From NCBI GenBank assembly GCA_934716995.1, contig CAKUYO010000009.1, forward strand, positions 1 to 64,000: a stretch of DNA of 64,000 nt. Direction: 5' to 3'. The translations under genes were made by a program, and so were the position numbers. Position 1 is the first letter of the stretch. Every line of letters begins with the position of its first letter. This document shows, piece by piece, positions 43,318-50,093 of the stretch. This stretch comes from an uncultured Bacteroidales bacterium. Its GTDB lineage: Bacteria > Bacteroidota > Bacteroidia > Bacteroidales > Paludibacteraceae. The notes under the pieces are model-generated. The model ran no database searches. It was not told the origin of the DNA and worked only from the letters and a program-made list of their open reading frames with translations.

Positions 43318-43899
43318 TTATTGCCCTCCGTAGTTTTTAGGTTCAGCCTCCGAAATCTTTTGAGGATATACTTTCTGCACTTGCTTCTGTTGCTCCTCGG
43401 TCAGTTCGTTGTAAGAGGTATGGAAATACTTTTGCGCACACTCGTTACGCAACTCGTTGTATGCCGCTACAAGTTCGTTCTGAACGTCAAGGTAAGCCTG
43501 ATACTGCGTATCCACATCGTTTTGGACAGAGATCACGTGATCCTTGGTGTAGCGTTGTACACCGATAGGCTCTCCGAAATCTTCTTCCACGAGTTTAGGC
43601 AGGTTCGGCTCATCATTCTCGTTCTTGATGAACTCTTTGGCAGTTTCTCTCAGTTGCTTTACGTCCATCAACTGCCCTTGCACCATCAACTGGTTTGCCG
43701 AGTTGATCTTTACGATCATCAGGTTACGCTTGTTGATATCGGTGTCCTCCACTTTCTGGTCAGGAGGTATAGGAGCCGGCAGACGGCGCGCCAAACCTTG
43801 GTTGACATCCATACTGGTCGTCACCAAGAAGAATATCAGCAGCAAGAAAGAGATATCCGCCATTGAACTGGCATTTATCTGTGGGATTTTCTTTGCCAT
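43318..43899 (-). CDS. ExbD/TolR family biopolymer transport protein
   Basis: 193 residues; N-terminal helix at about 11-30 (SSMADISFLLLIFFLVTTSM) with the conserved aspartate D15, then a long periplasmic region that is rich in Gln and Glu (about 100-193). Bacteroidota commonly encode two different ExbD proteins after ExbB, as here. The C-terminal extension (YNELTEEQQKQVQKVYPQKI) is charged and probably helical. The partner in the membrane is the ExbB encoded upstream. Confidence 0.88.
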   Translation of the reverse strand: MAKKIPQINASSMADISFLLLIFFLVTTSMDVNQGLARRLPAPIPPDQKVEDTDINKRNLMIVKINSANQLMVQGQLMDVKQLRETAKEFIKNENDEPNLPKLVEEDFGEPIGVQRYTKDHVISVQNDVDTQYQAYLDVQNELVAAYNELRNECAQKYFHTSYNELTEEQQKQVQKVYPQKISEAEPKNYGGQ

Positions 43900-43904
43900 A
43901 ATTA

Positions 43905-43950
43905 AGTTTTACAATTTTACAATTTACAATTTGACGATTGTATATTGTAC
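43905..43950. repeat. 7-base-period array before exbD
   Basis: Units ACAATTT repeat with period 7-8 in the gap between the small membrane protein gene and exbD. Confidence 0.6.
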
Positions 43951-43957
43951 CATTCTC

Positions 43958-44434
43958 TTATTTCAAACGTTTGGTGTAAATTACACCCCAAATCAAGGTG
44001 CAGATTGTAGCCGCAAACAAGATGTAGCAGAGATAGATGATCGCATCACTCATCTGTGCCATAGCACCTACGTTGTCGGTACCTTCATAACCGATAATGT
44101 TTACTTTCTCGGGACTGCCGAGGAACCAGCAAACAAGTACCAAAGCAATGAACCCTACCACTACAATCGAGGTGCGGACAGCCTTACGTTTGTCATATTT
44201 GCAGTTCTTTACAAACTCGGTGATGACTACACCGAGAGTAACCAAAATCACAATACCCAAGAGAATGTAACTCCAAATAAGGAACAGGTCGGTAAAACGA
44301 GGTATATCGAGAAAATCTCCCGCTACCTCCAACGAACCGTTGGATCCGCCTGCGAAGAACATTATCGTAGCGACAATGCCCAACAGCATCAGCACCCAAA
44401 GGGTAATTTTCGGTAATAATTTATAGTTTTTCAT
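43958..44434 (-). CDS. Hypothetical four-helix membrane protein of the exb cluster
   Basis: 158 residues from the ATG at 44434 (a TTG nine bases earlier is possible). Four hydrophobic segments are visible: about 9-27 (ITLWVLMLLGIVATIMFFAG), 48-72, 87-105 (SIVVVGFIALVLVCWFLG) and 127-150. I do not recognise a family, but a small membrane protein at this position is common in Bacteroidota exbB-exbD clusters. It probably assists the Exb complex. Membership in the operon is supported by strand and spacing (57 bases to exbB). Confidence 0.7.
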   Translation of the reverse strand: MKNYKLLPKITLWVLMLLGIVATIMFFAGGSNGSLEVAGDFLDIPRFTDLFLIWSYILLGIVILVTLGVVITEFVKNCKYDKRKAVRTSIVVVGFIALVLVCWFLGSPEKVNIIGYEGTDNVGAMAQMSDAIIYLCYILFAATICTLIWGVIYTKRLK

Positions 44435-44491
44435 ATTGCTCAAATTGTTAAAGTGTTAGTTTGTAACTAAGTAGAAAACGCTACAAACGGA

Positions 44492-45325
44492 TTACTTATT
44501 CTTCTGAGCAGCGTCGTATTCCACTACGAGGTCAAGCAGGCTGATAGAACTGTCTTCCATCTCGTTTACAAGACCTTCGATGAGACTAAGGATATAGTTG
44601 TAGAACAACTGAAGAACAATAGCAATGATCAAACCGAGGAGGGTGGTCAACAGAGCGACCTTGATACCGCCGGCAACGACTGTAGCCGAGATATCACCTA
44701 CTTGCTGGATCTTATCGAATGCCTCGATCATACCGATGATGGTTCCCAAGAATCCCAACGACGGAGCGATAGAGATGAAGAGCGAAATCCAAGAGAGGTT
44801 TTTCTCCAGCAAACCGAGTTGAACGCCACCGTAAGAAGAAACTGTTTTCTCTACCACGTCAATACCCTCATCGTAGCGGCTCAAACCCTGGTAGAAAATA
44901 CTAGCCACAGGACCGCGGGTGTTGCGGCAAACCTCGAGAGCAGCATCGATACCACCGTTCTTGAGAGCCTCCTCGATCTTGGAGAGCAGAACTTTTGTAT
45001 TGGTTTTCGAGAGCGACAGATAGATGATACGCTCGATGCAGAGTGCCAAACCGAATACCAAGCAGAGAAGAGTTGCAGCCATAAAACCTGCACCACCTTC
45101 GATAAATTTGGTCTTCAAAGTCTTGTGGAGCGCAACGATACCGCTTTCGCTTTCTTCAGCAACGGGAGCAGCCTCTTCTACAGAGGTGGTCTCAACTGCC
45201 TGTTCGTCAACTTGTTCAGTTGTTGCCTCTGCCTGAGCGGCAACAGTGTCCTCTTGTGCCATAACAGCAGCGCTACCAAAAGTCAGCATTGCCAGCACAG
45301 TAAGGGTTGCAAATACTTTTTTCAT
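44492..45325 (-). CDS. MotA/TolQ/ExbB proton channel family protein
   Basis: 277 residues. A signal-like N-terminus (MKKVFATLTVLAMLTFGSAA) and an acidic, Ala/Glu/Val-rich segment (about 25-60) precede three membrane helices: about 75-98 (GAGFMAATLLCLVFGLALCI), 178-200 (LSWISLFISIAPSLGFLGTI) and 215-245. The Gly/Pro-rich helix IAPSLGFLGTIIGM is the ExbB/TolQ channel motif. ExbB and ExbD form the proton-driven motor that energises TonB-dependent uptake, on which SusC-type receptors rely. It heads the cluster. Confidence 0.9.
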   Translation of the reverse strand: MKKVFATLTVLAMLTFGSAAVMAQEDTVAAQAEATTEQVDEQAVETTSVEEAAPVAEESESGIVALHKTLKTKFIEGGAGFMAATLLCLVFGLALCIERIIYLSLSKTNTKVLLSKIEEALKNGGIDAALEVCRNTRGPVASIFYQGLSRYDEGIDVVEKTVSSYGGVQLGLLEKNLSWISLFISIAPSLGFLGTIIGMIEAFDKIQQVGDISATVVAGGIKVALLTTLLGLIIAIVLQLFYNYILSLIEGLVNEMEDSSISLLDLVVEYDAAQKNK

Positions 45326-45403
45326 GAGAGTAATAGTTTATTTTATTTATTATGTTTTTCTTGTACAACGCAAAGCAACACATAAATAATCTGTCACTCT
45401 GCC

Positions 45404-45429
45404 AAAATCTCTGCGGAGAGACGGGGATT
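45404..45429. repeat. Direct repeat of the tRNA-Ser 3' end (copy)
   Basis: 26 bases identical to 45522-45547, which cover the 3' end of tRNA-Ser and its flank. Copies are 118 bases apart. On the minus strand the copy includes a matching T-arm half and acceptor end, and its flank can pair with it (GGGGATT / AATCCCC). Confidence 0.85.
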
Positions 45430-45531
45430 TCTCCGCAATCCCCACTGTCTGCCACAGGCAGCCTGTGCAAACCTTTTTATTCAAGTGCTTTTCTCAAACA
45501 AGTTTGACGAACACTTGCCTAAAAATCTCTG

Positions 45532-45619
45532 CGGAGAGACGGGGATTCGAACCCCGGAAACCCTTTTGGAGTTTACACGCTTTCCAGGCGTGCCTCTTCA
45601 ACCACTCGAGCATCTCTCC
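45532..45619 (-). tRNA. tRNA-Ser (anticodon GGA)
   Basis: Class II tRNA of 87-88 bases. Acceptor GGAGAGA pairs with TCTCTCC; the D arm contains GCTCGAGTGGTTGAAGAGGC; the anticodon stem CACGC/GCGTG encloses CTGGAAA with anticodon GGA (codons UCC and UCU); the variable arm is long (ACTCC...GGGTTT); the T arm is CGGGGTTCGAATCCCCG. CCA is not encoded. Downstream on the minus strand, TCTCT-CCGC-AGAGA followed by TTTTT could act as a short terminator. Confidence 0.95.
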
Positions 45620-45870
45620 TTCGTCGGAACGGGCTTGCAACATTGAAAGTCGCTCTGCAACTTTAGGTTGCCGCCATTCCTCCTCTTATGAAACTGATAA
45701 AATAAATTGTCAGTTTGTTGTTATGTCTATGTGTTGTCTCCGTATATAGCCTGTGCAAACAGACGCACAGCACAAAGACGCTGCAAAATTACAAAAAATA
45801 TTTGATACTACAATATAAAATACGCATTTTTTTGTATTTTTCCCGCTTTTTGTCATTCTACGGCATAGTC

Positions 45871-46632
45871 TTATAATTCAAAAAGTGCTTTTGCATTGGT
45901 GGTGGTAATGCGGTCGATGTCAGCGGGCGACACCTTATATATATCCGCCAGCCGCTCTGCAACAAACCGCATCCAACGACTCTCGTTGCGTTCGCCGCGG
46001 TGCGGTACGGGTGCCATATAAGGGGCATCGGTCTCGAGAAGCAGGCGTTCAAGCGGGGCTACCGACAGGTGCTCGGCTAATTTGCAGTTTTTGAAAGTCA
46101 GTACCCCACCGATACCGAGATAGTACCCCATATCCAATACCTGTTTGGCGACCTCGCGGCTACCGCTGAAACAATGAAACACCCCACGGACATCGGGATA
46201 TTCCCGCAGGATGGTCAGAGTGTCTTCGGTGGCATCACGGCTGTGAATCATTACGGGTAAGTGCAACTCCTGCGCCCACTGCATTTGCGTGCGCAGAACG
46301 ATGTGTTGCTGCTCTTTGTAGGTGGTGTCCCAATGATAATCCAGTCCGATTTCCCCGATGGCTATATAGCGGCGGCAGGGGTGGAATAGTGCGGTATGTA
46401 TCTGTTCCAATTGTATTTTCCAATCCTCGCCTGTGTTCTCGGGGTGCAGCCCCAAAGCGGGATAAAGATAGCCGGGGTATGTATCAGCCAACCGTCCGAT
46501 ACTCTCTATTGAAGTGGCGTCCACGCCCGGCACGAGCATACATTCCACGCCTCCTGCTTTCTGTTCGGCAAGAAAGGCACCGATATTCTCCGCATACTGC
46601 GGGTCGTCTATATGGCAATGGGTATCAATCAT
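45871..46632 (-). CDS. TatD family metal-dependent hydrolase
   Basis: 253 residues with all TatD motifs: MIDTHCHID (metal ligands H5 and H7), AIGEIGLDYHWD (bridging Glu), VMIHSRDA, VFHCFSG and LETDAPYMAP. TatD enzymes are TIM-barrel nucleases acting on DNA or RNA 3' ends; the in vivo role varies. It is the last gene of the methyltransferase-queA-tatD group and lies 251 bases before the tRNA-Ser gene on the same strand. Spacing to queA is large (219 bases) and filled with repeats. Confidence 0.9.
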   Translation of the reverse strand: MIDTHCHIDDPQYAENIGAFLAEQKAGGVECMLVPGVDATSIESIGRLADTYPGYLYPALGLHPENTGEDWKIQLEQIHTALFHPCRRYIAIGEIGLDYHWDTTYKEQQHIVLRTQMQWAQELHLPVMIHSRDATEDTLTILREYPDVRGVFHCFSGSREVAKQVLDMGYYLGIGGVLTFKNCKLAEHLSVAPLERLLLETDAPYMAPVPHRGERNESRWMRFVAERLADIYKVSPADIDRITTTNAKALFEL

Positions 46633-46762
46633 TTTGGTTCGCTTCGCTCACGTTGATGGCTGCGCGTTGGTGGTTTTACGTTTGTGGCTGTGCGTTGGTG
46701 GTTCGCTTCGCTCACGTATCGGCAATGCAATTAACGATTAATTAACGGCAATTAACGGAGGC
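46633..46762. repeat. Repeat-rich gap between queA and tatD
   Basis: A direct repeat of GGTTCGCTTCGCTCACG (about 46636 and 46699) and a second one (GGCTGTGCGTTGGTGG type) are followed by an 11-base-period array ATTAACGATTA/ATTAACGGCA/ATTAACGGAGG at 46728-46762. Confidence 0.65.
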
Positions 46763-46794
46763 TTTTTTGTTTCTAACGGGTATTGATGGAGGAG

Positions 46795-46820
46795 TACCGC
46801 GGGCGGGGCACCGCGTCCCC
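46795..46820. repeat. Single arm of the GC-rich inverted-repeat family
   Basis: TACCGCGGGCGGGGCACCGC followed by GTCCCC, close to the right arm of the element at 1098-1214 and to 59658-59684. Confidence 0.6.
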
Positions 46821-46851
46821 AAAAGCAGGCATCCCCCTGCAACGGAAACAA

Positions 46852-48078
46852 TCAGTCCCTGCGGAAGAGGATGGACGAATCCCCGTAACTGAGAAAACGG
46901 AAATCGTGGGAGAGGGCGTAGTCGTATATCGTGTGCCAGTCGCCGCCCACAAATGCACTTACCAGTAGCAGAAGCGTCGATTTAGGCTGGTGGAAATTGG
47001 TAATCAACTGATTGACTACATAGAACGTGTAGCCGGGTTCTATCATTATCTGTGTCTCTGCATGCAGCGTGTCCTGTCCCGTGGCGTCCAAATAGTCCAA
47101 TATACCTTGCAACGCTTCCGTCGTGGAATAGGTGTAATGCTCCGTATAGGGTACAAACTGCCCCACGTGCAATTCATAATTTGTAATTTGTAATTTGTAA
47201 TTTGTAAGGAGCATGCAACCGATAAAGTACAGGCTTTCAAGGGTACGCATACTGGTGGTGCCTACGGCAACAATATGCCCGATATTTGCCTGAATATCTG
47301 CAATCGACTGCCGCGGTACGGCGATAATCTCGGTATGCATCGTGTGCTCGTTGGCATCCTCGGTCTTTACGGGCTGGAACGTACCCGCCCCCACATGGAG
47401 CGTAACCTCCGTGGTTTTGATTCCGCGTCGGCGCAGATCGTCCAATACGGCGTTGGTGAAATGCAAACCTGCCGTAGGGGCCGCCACCGAACCCTTGATA
47501 CGCGAATAAACCGTTTGGTAGGTGGTCTTGTCGCTCTCCTCGGTCTTGCGGTTGAGATACGGCGGAATGGGCAGTTCGCCCACAGCGTCCAAAATCTCTG
47601 CAAACGAGACATCGGCGGCGTTCCAACTGAAATGCACGGCAAACGTGTTGCCCGTCTGTGCGCCTTTGGCGGCACGCAGGGTGATGGTTTCGCCCGTCTT
47701 GGGGAGTACTACCTGCATTTCCACGTACTCGTCGCGGAATTTCTTGGCGTTGCCGATCATACATTTCCACGTGCAGCCTTCGGTGCTGCCGAGCGACAAC
47801 TGGTAGTCGTGCGGGGCAACCGGTTCGAGACAAAACACCTCGATACGTGCGCCGCTTGTTTTATGGAATACGAGACGTGCCTGTATCACGCGCGTATTAT
47901 TATATACGAGTAGCGAACCGGCAGGGATATAATCGCCTACGTGGTAAAACACGTCTTCCGACACTTGTCCGTCTTTGTAAACCAGCAGTTTCGAGTGGTC
48001 GCGTTCCGCCAGCGGATACTTGGCAATGCGCTCGTCGGGCAGGGGGTAGTTATAGTCTGCTATCAGTATGGGATTCAT
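46852..48078 (-). CDS. queA: S-adenosylmethionine:tRNA ribosyltransferase-isomerase QueA
   Basis: 408 residues from the ATG at 48078; the family is 340-410 long. Conserved segments are YPLPDERIAKYPLAERDHSK, LVYNNTRVIQARL, GSVAAPTAGLHFT, VGAGTFQPV and TNFHQPKSTLLLLVSAF. QueA transfers the ribosyl part of S-adenosylmethionine to 7-aminomethyl-7-deazaguanine in tRNA, the step before queuosine. A 7-base-period array (47171-47208) is inserted in frame in a variable loop and encodes LLTNYKLQITNYELH. The start lies inside the 3' end of the upstream methyltransferase gene (29-base overlap), so translation is coupled. Confidence 0.93.
   Translation of the reverse strand: MNPILIADYNYPLPDERIAKYPLAERDHSKLLVYKDGQVSEDVFYHVGDYIPAGSLLVYNNTRVIQARLVFHKTSGARIEVFCLEPVAPHDYQLSLGSTEGCTWKCMIGNAKKFRDEYVEMQVVLPKTGETITLRAAKGAQTGNTFAVHFSWNAADVSFAEILDAVGELPIPPYLNRKTEESDKTTYQTVYSRIKGSVAAPTAGLHFTNAVLDDLRRRGIKTTEVTLHVGAGTFQPVKTEDANEHTMHTEIIAVPRQSIADIQANIGHIVAVGTTSMRTLESLYFIGCMLLTNYKLQITNYELHVGQFVPYTEHYTYSTTEALQGILDYLDATGQDTLHAETQIMIEPGYTFYVVNQLITNFHQPKSTLLLLVSAFVGGDWHTIYDYALSHDFRFLSYGDSSILFRRD
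47171..47208. repeat. 7-base-period array inside queA
   Basis: Four units of AATTTGT after AATTCAT, in frame with queA. The unit is related to the TTACAAA array at 10521-10567 (same sequence on the other strand). Confidence 0.9.
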
Positions 48079-49513
48079 TCTTTCTTGGTCGTTTGTAGTT
48101 GCTCTTTGGCTTAAAATCGCGCTTCTCTCCGCGTGATGCAAAATCCTTTTTCTCCCGCGGTTTGAACCCTCGTTGGTCATCATCCCGGCGGGGACGGAAA
48201 TCCTTTTTGTCCTCACGAGGCTTGAATCCGCGCTTGTCATCATCACGATGCGGACGGAAATCACGTTTTTTATCACCAAAGCGTTTGGTTCTTTGTTCTT
48301 TGTCCTTTGTTCTTTGTTCTGACCGCGGATGTGTCTTTTTCCAGTCCTTATGTTCGCCTTGGAACAACTCGTATTTGTTGAACAGGCAATCCAGTTCGCC
48401 GTTGAGCAGGTGCATCTTTTCGGCAGGTTTCAGCCCGATACATTTCATAGCCTCTTCGTTGGACGAGATAATCCATGCCGTGGCACCTGTGAACTGGAAT
48501 TTCAGTGCTTTGCCCATATCTTCGTACAAACGCAGCACATCTTTGTCTTGTGCCAGACGCTCTCCGTACGGCGGGTTCATCATTACGAAAGCCCCTTCGG
48601 TTTTCGGCGCACCTTCCACACCCGCAAAGCGTATCTCCTCTATGCGGATCTGCTTCACATCGATAAACCGCTGCATTCCCGCACTTTTAATGTTCTTCTG
48701 CGCCACCTGTACGGCATAGAAACTTGCGTCCGAACCGTAGATATGGTGGGTAAACTCCCGCTCGCGGGAGTCGTCGTTATACACCATCTCAAACAGGTCT
48801 TTGTCAAAATCAAGCCATTTCTCAAAGCCGAACCCTTTGCGGAAAACACCCGGTGCGATGTTCTGCGCAATCAAAGCCGCCTCGATAAGGAGCGTACCCG
48901 AACCGCACATCGGGTCGAAGAAGTTCGCCTGCCCGTGCCAGCCTGCCAGCAGGAGCATGCCTGCCGCCAGTGCCTCGTTGATAGGGGCTTCGGTGTTGGC
49001 TACCCGGTAGCCGCGTTTGTGCAGGCTCTCGCCCGAACTGTCCAACGAGATAGTAACCGTCTCGGCGGCAATATGTACGTTCAGACTCAGGTCGGGGTCG
49101 GTCAGTTTTACATTCGGGCGCTTCTGCTCGCGCTCCGTCCACCAGTCGGCTATGGCATCTTTCACGCGGTAGGTGACGTATTTCGAGTGGCGGAATGTCT
49201 CCGAATAGACGGTGGCATCAATCGAGAAACCCGTCTGCACCGTCATATAGTGCGCCCAGTCAATCTCCTTGGCATGTGCATAGACCTCGTCGGCGTCTTG
49301 GGCGCGGAATGTGGCGATAGGCACTAACACGCGTGATGCGGTACGCAGGCAAAAATTGGCGCGATAGAGCATTTCTTTGTTGCCCGTAAACGATACGGCA
49401 CGGCGTTCTTTCTGTACGTTGTTCGCCCCGAGTTCGGTCAGTTCTTGTGCCAAGACATCTTCAAGCCCCTTGAAGGTCTTGGCAACCATTTGAAATTCTT
49501 CGTTGTTGTTCAT
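48050..49513 (-). CDS. THUMP-domain class I RNA methyltransferase (RlmL/YpsC-like) with basic tail
   Basis: 487 residues from the ATG at 49513. A ferredoxin-like/THUMP part (about 8-165) leads to a Rossmann methyltransferase with FDPMCGSGTLLIEAA (about 190-205) and the catalytic MNPPYGERL (about 305). This is the guanine-N2 methyltransferase class acting on 23S rRNA or tRNA. The last 100 residues are a charged tail with repeats of the form RDDDxRGFKPRE and KKDFRPR, which could bind RNA. Before it, EQRTKDKEQRTKRF is encoded by a 7-base-period array (AACAAAG units). The 3' end overlaps the queA start. Confidence 0.88.
   Translation of the reverse strand: MNNNEEFQMVAKTFKGLEDVLAQELTELGANNVQKERRAVSFTGNKEMLYRANFCLRTASRVLVPIATFRAQDADEVYAHAKEIDWAHYMTVQTGFSIDATVYSETFRHSKYVTYRVKDAIADWWTEREQKRPNVKLTDPDLSLNVHIAAETVTISLDSSGESLHKRGYRVANTEAPINEALAAGMLLLAGWHGQANFFDPMCGSGTLLIEAALIAQNIAPGVFRKGFGFEKWLDFDKDLFEMVYNDDSREREFTHHIYGSDASFYAVQVAQKNIKSAGMQRFIDVKQIRIEEIRFAGVEGAPKTEGAFVMMNPPYGERLAQDKDVLRLYEDMGKALKFQFTGATAWIISSNEEAMKCIGLKPAEKMHLLNGELDCLFNKYELFQGEHKDWKKTHPRSEQRTKDKEQRTKRFGDKKRDFRPHRDDDKRGFKPREDKKDFRPRRDDDQRGFKPREKKDFASRGEKRDFKPKSNYKRPRKNESHTDSRL
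48286..48321. repeat. 7-base-period array inside the RNA methyltransferase gene
   Basis: Four units of TTCTTTG (one as TCCTTTG) in tandem and in frame, giving the peptide period EQRTKDK. Confidence 0.85.
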
Positions 49514-49532
49514 ATATATACAAAATATCCCG

Positions 49533-49563
49533 CAAAGGTACTGCTTTTTCCGCATTTACGCAA
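49533..49563 (-). promoter_or_regulatory. Promoter of the RNA methyltransferase-queA-tatD group
   Basis: On the minus strand TTG (49561-49563), a 20-base spacer and TACCTTTG (49533-49540), 19 bases before the ATG at 49513. Confidence 0.8.
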
Positions 49564-49571
49564 AGGTTCTC

Positions 49572-49660
49572 CATTAAAGCCATTAAAATCCCACTAAAAA
49601 GCACTATCGGGTCTCTGTTTCCATTAATTCCCGTTAATTTATCGTTAATTGCATTATCGG
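49572..49660. repeat. 11-base-period arrays
   Basis: Two short arrays: CATTAAAGC/CATTAAAATCC/CACTAAAAAGC ending CACTATCGG, and TTAATTCCCG/TTAATTTATCG/TTAATTGCATT ending ATCGG. Confidence 0.6.
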
Positions 49661-49784
49661 ATGTTTTTTGTCTCCTATGCGCCTGCGATGCGGCGCAAGA
49701 GAAATTAAAGAAATAAATGAAAAACCGAGAAAACTGTTATCTTGCGGCTTTACCTGAATTCTTTGAAACAGTATGCATTTTATG

Positions 49785-49890
49785 CAAAGCCGAAATTGTA
49801 TAAAGTGTATATAAAATCCTTTTCTTTCTACGTCCTTTCTACGTCTTTTCTCCGTAATGGCTATACGGATGTATCTGACTGCATAAATGT
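49785..49890. repeat. Dispersed repeat with 11-base units (copy 2)
   Basis: Matches 31500-31620 in order: TGTATAAAGTGTATA, three 11-base units (TTTCTACGTCC, TTTCTACGTCT, TTTCTCCGTAA) and a TGTATAT end. Apart from repeats and the promoter below I see nothing in 49661-50093. Confidence 0.7.
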
Positions 49891-49987
49891 ATATTTTTTT
49901 TGGAGGCTTTGCGGTATTTGTATCGGACTTGTCAATTTTTACACAACAAAAGACAATAAATAACACTCTCCATTCAATAAAAAGCCG

Positions 49988-49995
49988 TACTTTTG
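49988..49995 (+). promoter_or_regulatory. Promoter -7 element before the exported repeat protein gene
   Basis: TACTTTTG followed by CACC. No TTG is at the usual distance. The leader to 50094 is about 90 bases. Confidence 0.55.
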
Positions 49996-50093
49996 CACCG
50001 TCCTAAAAAGGACTGGCGTTTTTCGCCAATGATTGCTTATGGCTAATTCAGTTAAACTCAATTTATTTACTTAATAATTAAAACAAAATTATC

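Noticed and set aside
45404..45429. Second tRNA-Ser gene
   Set aside because: Only the 3' acceptor strand and half of the T arm are present; no D or anticodon arm can be drawn.
48079..48279. N-terminal extension of queA
   Set aside because: It overlaps the RNA methyltransferase coding sequence and does not match the family. The ATG at 48078 begins at the conserved position.
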